In this document: one piece after another, positions 11,271-22,650 of the stretch
Position numbering within the stretch: the stretch's first letter is position 1
Layout: the number at the start of each line of letters is the position of its first letter
NCBI GenBank assembly: GCA_029582165.1
Contig: CM055884.1
Location: forward strand, 18,569,037 to 18,633,036
Direction: 5' to 3'
Length of the DNA: 64,000 nucleotides
Source of the DNA: Portulaca oleracea
Lineage: Eukaryota; Streptophyta; Magnoliopsida; Caryophyllales; Portulacaceae
Notes under the pieces: generated by a model
Told to the model about the DNA's origin: nothing
What the model saw: only the letters and a program-made list of their open reading frames with translations
Database searches by the model: none
Made by a program: the position numbers and the translations under genes

Positions 11271-12474
11271 TCATGGAATTCTTACCGAGCGGGTGTACAT
11301 GCGCCAACCCCCTGGTTTTGTTGATTCATCTCGTCCTCATCATGTTTGTCGCCTGAAGAAAGCCATCTATGGGCTGAAACAGGCTCCTCGTGCTTGGTTT
11401 CATCGCTTTAGCAGCTTTTTACTAACTCATGGTTTTCTTTGCAGCCAGTCAGATCCATCCATGTTTACTTATCGCTCCCACTCTCATATTCTCATTCTGC
11501 TTTTTTATGTTGATGATATCATTCTCACGGGAAACTCTGACTCCATACTATTCTCCTTCATTTCTCTTCTTTCCCGCCAATTTTCCATGAAGGATTTGGG
11601 TGATCTTCACTATTTCCTAGGCTTGCAAGTTGTTCGTTCCTCGTGTGGTCTTTTTCTCACTCAACAGAAATACACTTCTGACCTGCTTCGCAAATTTCAT
11701 ATGCATACCTGCAAATCTGTTACCACTCCTATGGTTGCCCGGACCGCCCTCACTCTCACGGATGGTGAATTGCTTGTTGATCCTATTGAGTACAGGAGTA
11801 TGGTAGGTGCTTTGCAATATTTGACTATGACTTGACCTGATATTGCTTATGTAGTTCATGTGGTTTCACAATTTATGCATGTTCCTCGTACCTCTCACAT
11901 TTGTGCTGGCAAGCGCATTTTCAGATATTTACAGGGCACTGTTGATCATGGGATCTTTCTCCGTCCTGCTATTGCTCCCTCTCTCATTGTGGCGTACTCT
12001 GATGCTGATTGGGCGGGCTGCAAGGACTCATGTCGCTCTACCACTGGCTATGCAGTGTTCTTCCGCCCCAAGTTGATTGCTTGGCGATCTAAGAAGCAAC
12101 CCACGGTGTCTAAATCATCTACTGAGGCTGAATACAGGGCTGTTGCCTATACTGTCGCTAAGACTATCTGGTTACGCAAGTTGCTTTGGGACTTGGGTAT
12201 CTCTCTTTCAGCTCCGACCAAGGTATTGTGTGACAACAACAGTGCCACATACCTTACTGCTAATCCTAGTCATCATGAGCGCAGTAAGCATATTGTTGTT
12301 GACTACCATTTTGTTCGTGAGCGTGTCGCTTATGGGGATCTTACTGTGCGTTACGTCCCTACCAAGCTTCAGTTGGCTGATATATTCACCAAAGGATTGT
12401 CCTCTAATCAATTTCACTTTTTAAAATCCAATCTGTCTGTTCGTTCCCCTCCCGTACAGATTGAGGGGGTGTAA
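11271..12474 (+). pseudogene. copia reverse transcriptase and RNase H (broken)
   Basis: Continues with [10 protein letters not shown], the catalytic [10 protein letters not shown] (Tyr-X-Asp-Asp intact), [12 protein letters not shown], and then TGA at 11833-11835 in YLTMT-stop-PDIAY, where the family has Arg (CGA to TGA). The same frame carries on through RNase H: AYSDADWAGC (first Asp), STTGY, SSTEAEYRA (Glu), CDNNSA (Asp), KHIVVDYHFVRE (terminal His region) and LADIFTKGL, ending at TAA about 18 bp before the polypurine tract. Apart from the TGA, this half looks close to functional. Confidence 0.88.
12460..12469 (+). promoter_or_regulatory. Polypurine tract of copia element
   Basis: ATTGAGGGGG immediately before TGTAATAG of the 3' LTR; second-strand DNA priming site. 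Confidence 0.8.
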
Positions 12475-12574
12475 TAGTGGATAAGATCGTCTTGTAAGGA
12501 AACTTCCATAATTCAATTATATATACCTTTGTATAGGCTCCCAGTTGGGGCAAACCATTCCAATTATTTCTACA
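12470..12574 (+). repeat. 3' LTR of copia element (105 bp)
   Basis: TGTAATAGTGGATAAG to ATTATTTCTACA, nearly identical to the 5' LTR, followed by the target duplication AAGTC (12575-12579). TG...CA termini are intact here. Confidence 0.92.
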
Positions 12575-12940
12575 AAGTCCATTGAGGGGTTGTTTCAATT
12601 AAATATTAAATGTAGGTTACAAAATATTAAATTGTAAAATAATGTAAATGTTTGTCATTAAATTTGATACATAAATGACAATCCATCAAATTTCTCCAAA
12701 CTCCTAAGATTCTTTTTATTATTAAAAAAACAAAATAAAACAAATTGCTCTAACATTTAGAGAAAAGAAAAGAAACGTATGAACAGAAAGTAAATGACAC
12801 TAACTGACTAACTCATAATTTGAAAGTTTAATGCATATTTTTTTTTTTGAGGGAAATGCATGTATTAATTACTCACAAAAAAGTCTCATCATTTCTTAAT
12901 AAATATTTTTATATAAAATGTAATTCCTTTGTTTTTATTA

Positions 12941-13219
12941 CTCCCTCCTTCCCAAATTAAGTGTCACTTGGGACACAATTTAAAAGACCAAAAAAACTTC
13001 CCATCTACATTAATTTAGTGCATTGGAAATGTGGAAATGTTGAATAAAATGGTGAATAAAAAAAATATGAATAAAAAAGAAAAATGAATGAAAAAGATGT
13101 AATTAATAATGTTAATTTGATAAATTAGTAATTAATGTGCTATTGGAAATATAAAGTGACAGATATTAAGGGAAAAAAGAAAGTTAGTTAAAGTGACAGA
13201 TAATATGGGAAGGAGGGAG
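12941..13219. mobile_element. Stowaway MITE (Tc1/mariner type)
   Basis: A 279-bp element with inverted ends CTCCCTCCTTCCCAAATTA and (on the right) ATGGGAAGGAGGGAG, flanked by TA on both sides (12939-12940, 13220-13221). CTCCCTCC termini with a TA duplication are the hallmark of Stowaway. The interior has no coding sequence, so it would rely on a transposase from elsewhere. Confidence 0.88.
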
Positions 13220-13554
13220 TATTATATTTGGACAAACTACAATCATATTTATATATTATTTTTTATGGAACATGTTTATTAATTACACACAAAACAATAT
13301 ATCATCTTCAATTGTTATTTAAAATCAAAAATTTTGATTAAAAAAAAAAGAAAAATTATTGTTAATGTCTCAATCAAACTACTATTTGTCTGCACCATGT
13401 ACGCTATACGCAATATATGTGGTTAATCATAATTATTTATTATTTTTAATGGAACATACAATGTAAACGTATATTATTATATTTTTGCAATTGATTAATT
13501 AATTTGTTTGTAAAGTAATTTCAAAAAAGTAAAAATCACCATTTTTTAACTTTT

Positions 13555-13722
13555 TTTATGGAATTTGTTTAGTTATTATTAGTAGTAACTCTCCTATCAA
13601 TTAATAGTTATAAATAATTTTAAAAAAAATAAAAATAATAAATTATAACTTTCCAAAAATACCCTTGTTCAAACATGCATATTACTATCCTCAACCTTGT
13701 ACCCATAAATATATATATTTGT
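13555..13722 (+). repeat. Dispersed (TA)n-ending repeat, copy 5
   Basis: Contains TTATTATTAGTAGTAAC, TATAACTTTCCAAAAATACCC, and ATCCTCAACCTTGTACCC followed by ATATATAT. Same order as the copies at 4-6 kb. Confidence 0.6.
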
Positions 13723-13894
13723 TATATTTTAAAAAATAAAGAAAAAAGTAATAGTGAAAAATAAAAAGAATAGTTTTATTATTTAAAATAATAAAAGAAA
13801 AAGAATATTGCATATAAAAAAGAAAAGATGAAGAGTCAAACATATACACATTAATGCACACATTAATATTACATGATTTTTTTTTAAAAAATTA

Positions 13895-14107
<213 letters not shown>

Positions 14108-14117
14108 GATATATGGT

Positions 14118-15496
14118 GAGTGCTTGGATAAAAATGCCACTATACTTTGCCAAAATTGCAAATTTGCCACCCGCCAAAAGTTCGTTATCAAAATGCCACT
14201 AAACTCACATAACCGGGACAATTATGCCACTTTTACCGATTGTTTACATGCTACAGCCGGTAAACTGGAGGTAGGGGCTGTTTATTTTGTTAACCTACCC
14301 TAATTAAAAATTTCAGCCACCCAAAGTTAATTAACCCCTCTTCCCCTTGAATATTCATCTTCTTCTCAATCTTTCTTCGTCCTCCCACCCCCAACCTCCA
14401 TTGAAGTACTTCAAGCTCCAGTGCCCACCACCACTACCACCCCCAACCTCCATTGAAGTACTTCGCTCCATTTGAAAAAAAAAACCCAGCAGCTGCTTGC
14501 TTCCCCTCGCCTGATTTCTCTCAATCGACCCATCCAAATCCAATTTGGGTTTGCTTTTGTAGTCTTCGATTCCAATTAAAAAAGAAGGTGGAGAAAAGGA
14601 TAGGTAGAGAGAGAACGAGAGAGTGAGGATTGAACAAGGTAAGAGAGAGAAAGAGGGAGATGAGCTGATAATTCTGGGTATGTTTTTCCCCTTTTGTAGA
14701 GTTTAAATTTGTTTTTATTTCTGGGTTTGAACTGGTCAGCTTTGTGCCTAACCTTTCAGATTTGTGTGTCTCTAATAGCGCATTTCTGTATCTTTCAAGT
14801 GTGAGAAGGAGTCACTATGCAAAAACCCCTTCAAGAAAATCAAGAAAAATTGGAGCTTTTTACGCTTCAGGTCTTGGTTCTTTATTGATCCGAACGCTTT
14901 TCCCTCTTTTGAACCAAATTTCTCTTCTGGGTATGTGCTATTTCTTCGATTTCTTGGGGATGTGAAAGTTTGGGTTTGAAAGGTTGAACCTTTCTGTGTT
15001 TCTGGGGTTGGTACTTCTCCTAGGGATTGTTGGATGTTGGTGCGAAATTAGGGTTTTCAGAGATGGGATTAGGCAGTGATCTTGCTGTTTTGTATGTGCC
15101 ATTTGTGTCATTTTGTGGGTTTGTGTTTAATTGGCCTTCCTCTTTTGGTTTGTCATGCTTTCTTGGTTGTTATTAGGTGGAGGAGAAGAAGAACTGGAGA
15201 TGAAGATGAACTGGAGAAGAAGAGAGACGAAGAAGATGAAGATGGAAGAGTCAGAGAAAGGGGTAATTATAGACGGTAAATAGGGGTAGGTAGTTTAATT
15301 AGGGTAGGTAAAAAAATTAAATTGGGAGGGGTAGTTAATTAGACCTTAAACAATCGATTCTGTGAACAGTTGGAAACCGTAAAGTGGCATAATTGTCCCG
15401 GTTATGTGAGTTTAGTGGCATTTTGATAACGAACTTTTGGCGGGTGGCAAATTTGCAATTTTGGCAAAGTATAGTGGCATTTTTATCCAAGCACTC
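14118..15496. mobile_element. Non-autonomous Mutator-like element (candidate Pack-MULE)
   Basis: A 1379-bp element with inverted termini 14118-14233 and 15381-15496 (116 bp, identical by eye) starting GAGTGCTTGG and ending CCAAGCACTC. It is flanked by an exact 10-bp target duplication GATATATGGT (14108-14117, 15497-15506). Long termini plus a 9-11-bp duplication define Mutator-like elements. No transposase is present. Weaker inverted similarity continues inward (AACCTACCCTAATTA near 14290 and its complement near 15295). The middle (about 14340-15280) looks like plant gene sequence: a C/T-rich leader with a doubled CCCCCAACCTCCATTGAAG, a 73-codon frame at 14744-14965, and an acidic/basic stretch at 15170-15279. 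The source of this cargo is not recognisable to me. Confidence 0.88.
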
Positions 15497-15619
15497 GATA
15501 TATGGTATATGATATATGATATATGATTGACATTTTTTTTGAAAAGGAAAAGTTGCATGAAATAATTAATAATAAAATGGGGATTTGGGGGGATACCGAA
15601 AGAGTGTAAAGAAGAGTGT

Positions 15620-16849
15620 ATGAAGTTGGCAAACAAAATCAAATGTGAACTAGCCCCTCTAGGGCTCCTCCTTTCTCTTTCTAGAGAATTCTCTATGGCC
15701 TTCCATATGCCTCACCCTGAAGTTCCCCAGTCTTCTTCATCTGTCGCTCCAATTCTTCCCAACCCCTCTTCTACACTCTTTGTTTCCAATGAATCTACCC
15801 TAATCACGCCTAAATCCCTGCGAATCTACCTATGGTGGCTTTTCCTTGCCTTAATCTCCCACCCATGGCATGCTCTGGTGGGCTACATGAGCTCTCTGGG
15901 TGGTCCGGCCTGCCGATTCGGATATGACTCCTCCCCTGTATGGCATCGTCGCGTGGCTCCTCTGAGATTCTGCTCTGAGGTGTCTCAGGCGTGCGCTGCA
16001 AGGCATCTCTTCTATGCTTCTTCCCCTATCCCGCCTTCGTTCTCCCACCCAGGTGTGTTCTTTCCTTGGGCTACAAGGTCTTCTCTCTGCATTTTTTTGA
16101 TATTTCTTGTTTTATTCCTTGTGGGTTTTCGAATTCCTTGGGCTAGCAAATGTTTCTGCTTCTTGTTTTGGGTCGATCTTTCCGTCTGCAAGTTCCCTTT
16201 TGTTAAGAGTTTGTTTCTTCTTATATTGTCTCGGACGGGTCTCTTTGTAAGCCTCTTTTGGTTTTTTTGTTCTGTGATATTGTTGGATGTAAGTCTCTTT
16301 TTTATGTTGTCTTCAATCTATAAGTTTATTTCTCTGTATGTTATTTGGCTCTTTATTAATCTTGGCAGTTTGTTCTATCTATTGTTCTTTCCTGCAGCTG
16401 TTGGGCGTTTAAGTTCGCCTCTGTTGTGTCTTTTAATGACAATGGGTTTGCATTCCCCGCGATCTTCTTGTCGGTGTTTGGGCGGTGGCCGTTTCACCAA
16501 ATCTCTCATGAGTTTGGTGACTTATCAAGATGGAGTTTCAATATCAAGACTTTGGCATGTTTTGATCCTTTTGTATAAATACTTTATTCCCCAAATTGTA
16601 ATATTTATCCACTCTCAAGTCCTACAACTTGCTCTAATTTGTGTTTTTCTTTGTCCCTTATGGCTATATCCTATAATTTTTGCTAAATCCAATCTAGTGA
16701 ACTGTTATCAGATGCATATTACTATTAGACTTTGGGGTGCAAAACCCACCTTCTTCTGGCTGCGGAAGCCTCTGAATGGCATTTTGATTATGCTTTTTTC
16801 TATATTATACTACAATCAATTTCTTGTATTGTCAAAAATTCTTTGTTAA
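15620..16849 (+). other. 409-codon open frame in the LINE 5' region, doubtful gene
   Basis: Long open frame with a Ser/Pro-rich start (MAFHMPHPEVPQSSSS) and then a very hydrophobic Phe/Leu/Ser-rich stretch. It lies where an L1 ORF1 would be, but I see no DUF4283 or CCHC knuckle, and the composition follows the T-rich DNA. It could be a decayed ORF1 or chance. Confidence 0.25.
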
Positions 16850-17492
16850 TGTTGATGTTTTTTTGGGCTTGCTCTGTTCCCTGGGTGCTTGCTCCAGCTC
16901 TGAGCAACCCCTCTCTTAAAATTTATGCACTTGTCTACTCTAAGATACATCATAATCCTTATTCAGATTGTTCAAGTTTTTTGACATTCCTTCTAATGGA
17001 GCGGTCACAATTCTTTGAACAAATTTGTTTGGGTGCGGAACCCATTCTACCAGTGCTGCGGAAGCCTTCTCTTACATTTTTAATAATGACAATCATTAGT
17101 TGGAATGTTCAAGGGGCAAAAAAGGCCCAGCTAAACCGAGAGTTAAATTTCTTGCACTCATCATTCAAACCCGATGTTGTTTTTCTCACTAATTTTTTGC
17201 ACATGGTCTGCTCCTCTTGTTGGCTCTACTGCACTGATTTGTACTACTCTTCCCATTGTGGGATGTTTTGTGATCTCACTAATTTTTTGTATCATTTTAC
17301 TTATTTGTCCATGATCCAGCTTGTAATTTTTATCCTAGTTTTGCACTTACAGTTTTCTTAGACATTATCCTTCTTTAGAGTTCAGTTCCTTGGGCTTCTA
17401 TATTTGTTAAGGTATTATATTCTATTCTCTTATCTGCTTTCGCAAATGTATGTCGGGGTGCGGAACCCAGTTTGTTTGGGCCGCGGAAGCCA
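16733..17492 (+). repeat. Three copies of a GGGTGCGGAACCC...CGGAAGCC motif in the LINE 5' region
   Basis: The block GGGTGCGGAACCCA, about 14 variable bases, then CTGCGGAAGCC occurs at 16733-16770, 17030-17066 and 17455-17492. Copies 2 and 3 are each followed by an endonuclease start (WNVQGAKKAQL). Spacings are about 298 and 424 bp, suggesting duplicated 5' units. Confidence 0.8.
17085..17206 (+). pseudogene. LINE endonuclease start, upstream extra copy
   Basis: Encodes MTIISWNVQGAKKAQLNREL and PDVVFLTNF, the N-terminal strand of an AP-type endonuclease (WNVQG carries the metal-binding Asn), then loses similarity. The downstream copy at 17518 has the same motifs (ILCWNVQGAKKAQL, PDLIFLIET with the catalytic Glu). 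Here the Glu position reads Asn (LTN). Confidence 0.75.
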
Positions 17493-17517
17493 AGTATTCA
17501 AATTCAAATATCTTCTA

Positions 17518-18262
17518 TGAAGATCCTTTGTTGGAATGTGCAAGGGGCTAAAAAAGCCCAATTAAAACAAGAGATTGGATTCATCAATGCCTCAATCAGG
17601 CCGGATTTAATTTTTCTTATTGAAACTATGGTAAATCAAGAAAATACGAAGCGAATTTTACCTCGATTGGGGTTCCCTTGCTTCTTCTCTATTCCCCCTC
17701 CAATCATTCGGGGGGCATCTGGTGTCTTTGGAATAATGCCTCAATCGATTTAACTATTCTTGACCATGATTCTAGATTCGTTCATTGTGAAATTATAAAT
17801 AATTAAATTCCCGATTTGTTTTAACTACCTGTTATGGACCTGTCCAATCTTGTGAAAAGGATGCTTTCTGGGATAAATTGCACCAATTAGCTACTGGCAT
17901 TTCACTACCATGGTGCCTCATCGGGGATTTTAATGAACTTCTTTGTCCTGCTGATAAACTTGGTGGTCCTTCTTCTCGCCCTGACCGCTTCTTTAGGCTC
18001 AATCGCTTCCTATCAAACTCTCAGTGTATTGAAGCTTGTGTTTCTGGACGGCCCTTTACTTGGAAAAAAAATCTGTAAAGGTCATCGTATTTATGAAAAA
18101 CTTGATCGGGTTTTGATCTCCCCTGCTTGGGAGGCTCTCTTTAGTAATTATCGTGTTTCTAATGGACCTTTTACTTGCTCGGATCACTCTTATGTCCTCC
18201 TTGAGACAAATCTCTCCCCCACCTCTCGAAAAGGTGTTAACTTTCGTTTTCAACCCCATTGA
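17518..18262 (+). pseudogene. LINE endonuclease domain (broken)
   Basis: AP-endonuclease-like domain that would nick target DNA to prime reverse transcription. Visible motifs: WNVQGAKKAQ, FLIET, WCLIGDFNELL (Asp and Asn of the GDFN box), RPFTW, and SDHSYV near the end (catalytic Asp-His). The reading frame changes between 17753 and 17878 and again near 18050, so it cannot be made as one protein. Confidence 0.82.
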
Positions 18263-18328
18263 GCCTCTTATGACCATGCTCGTAAACTTGTCAAACAATG
18301 TTGGGCCTCTCATCCATCGGGATCGCCT

Positions 18329-20386
18329 ATGTTTCGTCTTACTAAAAAACTGGCTCTTGCCAAAACTAAGTTGAAATTCTGGGCCAAATCAACCTTTGGC
18401 AACTTCAAAGCCAAGCTTCAAAGAAACTTTGATCTCCTTCACTCTATTGAAGATAGACTCATTAATAATCCTAACAGTACTTGTCTTAATAACCGGTTTA
18501 ACCGGCTTATTAAGCAAAGAGAGCGTCTTCTCTCTTTCAATAAAAATTTTTGGGGACCTTTCCATCGGAAAACTTGGCTGCTTAATGGTGATAGAAACTC
18601 TAGACTTTTCCACATAACTATGCGTAATAGAAAAAGCAAAATAAGCATCTCCCATATCAAGAATGAGCTTGGTCTATGGACCTCTGATGCTCAGGAAATC
18701 AAGGATATTTTTATCAATGACTTTATTAAGAGATTCAGATCTGAAGCTGATCCCAGTCGTAACTTGGGTCTGGATATCTCCCATAGATTATCTGAGGAGG
18801 ATAATCTATTGTTAACGAAGGATGTTTCCGATGAAGAAATTGAGCTAGCTGTTTTTCAACAAGACAAATACAAAGCCCCGGGGCCGGACGACTTTGGTAT
18901 CGGGTTTTACCAAGCCTACTGGAACATTATTAAAAAGGATGTTTGCGACGCTGACAAATCCTTTTTCAGGGAGGGTAAGATGCTCAAGCAAATTAACCAT
19001 TCCCTCATCACGCTTATTCCTAAAGTTGATGAACCCTCAACCCCGTCCCATTTTCGACCCATCAGTCTCTGCAACATTTTCTATAAAACTATCTCGAAAA
19101 TCCTGGCGAACAGATTAAGTCTTATTCTTGACAAAATTATTGATCCTGTCCAGTCTGCTTTCATCCCTGGCAGATCCATTCATGATAACATCCTTGTTGC
19201 ACATAAGTTTATGCATAAATTTTAATAACATGAAAGGAAAAAAAAAGGCTGGGTCGCTCTAAAACTGGATCTTGAGAAAGCTTTTGATAGGATGGAATGG
19301 GATTTCTTGCTTCAGGCTCTCAAAGAGCTAGGTTTCGCTGAAAAGTGGATAAACTAGATTCGTGAATGCATTACCACTGTTTCTTACTCTATTATTATCA
19401 ATAATGAGACCTGTGGTTTCTTCAAACCCTCTCGTGGTATTCGTCAAGGAGATCCTCTCTCTCCTTACCTCTTCATAATAGGCATGAAAATCCTAACTTC
19501 TTATCTCCGAACGTTAACTTCGCTCCCAAATTCTGGGGTGGGGCTTAAGCTCTCACCCCAGTCCCAAGCCATCCCCTGTCTTCTTTTTGCATACGATAGT
19601 CTGTTGTTTTGTAAAGCTTCTACTAATGCGACCACTCTTCTTAAGCATTTTATAACCAGATTTAGCTTTCACTCCGGTCAGCTTATTAATTTTAATAAGT
19701 CTTCTCTCATTTTCTCCAAAAATACCAGCTCCCATGACAAGCACTTGATTTCTAGTATTTTTAACATTCCTAGACGGGATGGTCTAGGAAAATATCTGGG
19801 TTGCCCGCTATTTAAAGGCCGACCCTCTCAAGATACCCTTACTAATCTTATTAACAAATCTTACCAAAAGCTTCAAGGGTGGAAAACCAAGTTTATCTCA
19901 AAAGGCGGGCGTATAGCTTTAATTCAATCAAATCTTGAATCCCTTCCGGCCCATACTATGCAATGCTTCAAAATCCCATCTTCCACTGCCTCCAAAATCG
20001 ACTCCATCAGCCGTAACTTCCTTTGGAAAGATTTGAATTCAAATAAGGGTCTTGCCCTGGTGTCTTGGGACAAAGTTTGCATGTCTAAAAAATATGGGGG
20101 TCTCCGGCTCCGTAAAACTGGGGCGGTTAATAGTGCCTTTCTGAGCAAACTTTCCTGGCGTTACCTGTTCGATTCTGGTATCTGGGTTGACTTAATGCGT
20201 CTTAAATATCCTCTCGAAACTAATTTCTTTGATCGCAAAATCAGAAATTCTGATTCCTGGGCCTGGAAAGCAATCCTCAGAAATCGAGAATGTTTTAAGA
20301 AAGGTTTGAGATGGTCGGTTGGGGATGGAAATAATATAAAGTTTTGGACGATAACTGGTGTCACTCTAATAATCTGCTCGCTCTGA
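18329..20386 (+). pseudogene. LINE reverse transcriptase (broken)
   Basis: One frame holds the whole reverse transcriptase, interrupted by two adjacent TAA codons (19223-19228) and a TAG (19355-19357, in AEKWIN-stop-IREC). Motifs: WLLNGDRNSRLFH, KAPGPDDFG, HFRPISLCN, SAFIPGRSI, LDLEKAFDRMEWDF, RQGDPLSPYLF. The catalytic box reads FAYD (19586-19597) where L1 elements have FADD, so the first catalytic Asp is Tyr. KYLGCPLF and WKTKFISKGGRIALI follow, typical of plant L1 proteins. Confidence 0.88.
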
Positions 20387-20481
20387 ATCCAAACATTGAT
20401 TCCAACAATGTTAATTTGGACCTTAAAGTTTCTGATGTTATCACGTAGGATACACAGTGGAATTTTAGTCTACTTCACCGG

Positions 20482-21159
20482 TTGGTTAATGACCAGTCTA
20501 TTCGACTTATTCGTGATATCCCTATCCCGGATAATGATGTTAGAGATCATTGTTGCTGGGGCCTTTCGAGCAGCGGCTCTTTTACTACAAAATCTGCCAC
20601 TTGGCTGGCCAATGGCCTTACGACTGATTCCCAACCTTGGGAATACCAGTGGATTTGGCAGTTAGACATTCAGCCTAAGTTGAAAGTCTTCTTATGGCTA
20701 CTCTGCAGACATTCTCTCCCCACAAATTACACGCTTTTTAAGGGGGGGTGTGCTATCACTCCGTTTTGTCCCCGTTGTTCCTGCATCTCTGAGGACCAAG
20801 ACCACATCTTCCTGCACTGTGCTCAAGCCAAAACTGCTTGGAGACTTGCTTGTGAGCAGGCTTGGCTTCCCTATCTTCCGCGTTACCTCACGGACATCCT
20901 TAGCCTTCTTAATCATTACAAACAGGGTCGGAGCAGATGTCACTTTGAGCAGTTTGTCACTTTTCCTTGGAGCATTTGGAAAGCTCGGAACTCTTTCACT
21001 TTCCAAGGAATCCTGTCTCATCCCTATGGCATTCTCATTCGCGCTAAGAAGACTGTCGCTGAATGGAGGTCTCGTTCCAAGCTCGATAACATTCATGCTG
21101 AGTTATTTTTGGAAAGACAGGTTTCTTCCAAGCGCTCTTCCTCTTCATGGATTTCCTAG
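20482..21159 (+). pseudogene. LINE zinc-binding (zf-RVT) domain
   Basis: Carries SGSFTTKSATWL, WIWQLDIQPKLKVFLWLLC, and the Cys/His cluster CPRCSCISEDQDHIFLHC, characteristic of zf-RVT downstream of plant LINE reverse transcriptases. It is out of frame with both neighbours, so at least two frameshifts separate the domains. Confidence 0.8.
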
Positions 21160-21575
21160 TCGCCCCGCCTATCGGAACGTATAAGCTCAACTTTGATGGT
21201 GCCAAATCCTCTCATGGCGCTGCTGGTGGCTTTATCATTCGCGATTGGGCTGGTAGATTCATTTTGGGTGGCTCTTATTCCTTGGGCCAATCCTCCGTCC
21301 TGGTGGCCGAAGCCACTGCTTTACGAAATGGTCTCCGCGAGGCTATCCGTCTCGGTCTAAACAACCTGGTTATAGAAGGTGATAATAAAATCTTCATTGA
21401 CGCTCTCAATGATCTTTGTGGCACTCCTTGGACCATCCATCAAGTTCTCTGCGACATCAGATATTATCCTGCTCATTGCTCCTTCTTCAAAATTGTTCAT
21501 GTGTATCGCGAGGCTAATAGGGCGGCGGACTGGCTTGCCAAAGCAAGTCTTAATATCGAGGGTTGTTTTGCCTAG
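21160..21575 (+). pseudogene. LINE C-terminal RNase H domain
   Basis: RNase H (RVT_3 type) with all four acidic positions visible: FDGAKSS, AEATALR, EGDNK and EANRAADWLAK. It removes RNA from RNA-DNA hybrids during retrotransposition. The best preserved part of the LINE. It ends at TAG 21573-21575, about 100 bp before the tail. Confidence 0.85.
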
Positions 21576-21864
21576 AATCTTAGTGAGTCTGCTAAATTGA
21601 ATTGTATCTTGCATGAGGATAGGTTGGGTCTGCCTCTTGAAAGAAGAGCTGCCTAGCTGCTTTGCTTACCGTTGAAAAAATAATAATAATAATAATAAAA
21701 TAATTTAAACTCATGTGTTGCATGGAACAATAATAAAATACACTTTGTTGAAAAAATATATATAATAATGTATATAGATTGTCATAAAATACTGGTATTT
21801 ATAGTTTTAAAAAGAAGAAGATTTAATTATTTTATATAATATTTTCAAAAAAAGTACAAAGATT

Positions 21865-21916
<52 letters not shown>

Positions 21917-21921
<5 letters not shown>

Positions 21922-22154
21922 AAATAGTTTAAAGCCTTGTAATCTATATACAATTAACTTAATTATATATTGATATGTATATTATTTTATATTGTTTTCC
22001 TTTTATATTTAAAAATATCACTTTAATAAATATATTTGTCTTACTAACAACTATTTTAAATGGAAGGTCATTTTCCTTTTAATTATATTATTGTATTTTT
22101 TTTAATTAGTTAATATTATTTAGTTAAATGTTATAGTAGTAACTTACATCAAAG

Positions 22155-22208
<54 letters not shown>

Positions 22209-22437
22209 AAATAGTTTAAAGCCTTGCAATCTATATACAATTAACTTAATTATATATTGATATGTATATTATTTTATATTGTTTTCCTTTTATATTTAAA
22301 AATATCACTTTAATAAATATATTTGTCTTACTAACAACTATTTTAAATGGAAGGTCATTTTCCTTTTAATTATATTATTGTATTTTTTTAATTAGTTAAT
22401 ATTATTTAGTTAAATGTTATAGTAGTAACTTACATCA
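21917..22437. repeat. Tandem duplication, 2 x about 235 bp, separated by (TA)n
   Basis: A unit beginning AGTTAAAATAGTTTAAAGCC and ending AGTAACTTACATCA occurs at 21917-22153 and 22204-22437 (period 287 bp), almost identical. Each copy is preceded by a long TA run. No coding content. Confidence 0.92.
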
Positions 22438-22439
22438 GT

Positions 22440-22447
22440 AATGTGTG

Positions 22448-22537
<90 letters not shown>

Positions 22538-22552
22538 GAAAAATATATACAT

Positions 22553-22650
<98 letters not shown>
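22440..22650. repeat. Compound (TG)n/(TA)n/(CA)n microsatellite
   Basis: About 210 bp of alternating TG, TA and CA dinucleotides. Open frames made of Tyr/Ile/His/Thr here are not genes. Confidence 0.95.

Larger units (their letters stand above)
7169..12574 (+). mobile_element. Ty1/copia retrotransposon with very short LTRs (Ale-like)
   Basis: Structurally complete element of about 5.4 kb. It has direct LTRs at both ends, a Met-tRNA primer site, gag and pol domains in Ty1/copia order (gag, CCHC, protease, integrase, reverse transcriptase, RNase H), a polypurine tract, and a 5-bp target duplication AAGTC at 7164-7168 and 12575-12579. The LTRs are only 103-105 bp. Short LTRs and a gag of this type suit the Ale/Retrofit lineage (inference). 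It cannot be autonomous: the polyprotein has two C-to-T type stop codons, at least four frameshifts and altered active-site residues. Confidence 0.93.
15600..21707 (+). mobile_element. L1-type LINE (non-LTR retrotransposon), inactive
   Basis: About 6 kb with endonuclease, reverse transcriptase, zf-RVT and RNase H domains in L1 order, ending in an A/T-rich tail (AAAAAATAATAATAATAATA, about 21676-21707). The 5' limit is uncertain; recognisable LINE sequence starts by about 16730. The 5' part holds a repeated block and a doubled endonuclease start. Stops, frameshifts and a changed catalytic Asp make it inactive. No convincing target duplication was found. Confidence 0.85.

Noticed and set aside
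15620..16849. A real 409-residue membrane protein gene
   Set aside because: Hydrophobicity follows the T-rich DNA, no domain is seen, and it lies in the 5' part of a LINE; kept only as a doubtful frame.
15551..21735. GTTGCATG near 15553 and 21714 as the LINE target duplication
   Set aside because: The match is short, imperfect and lies beyond the tail in a separate repeat that also occurs near 5820.
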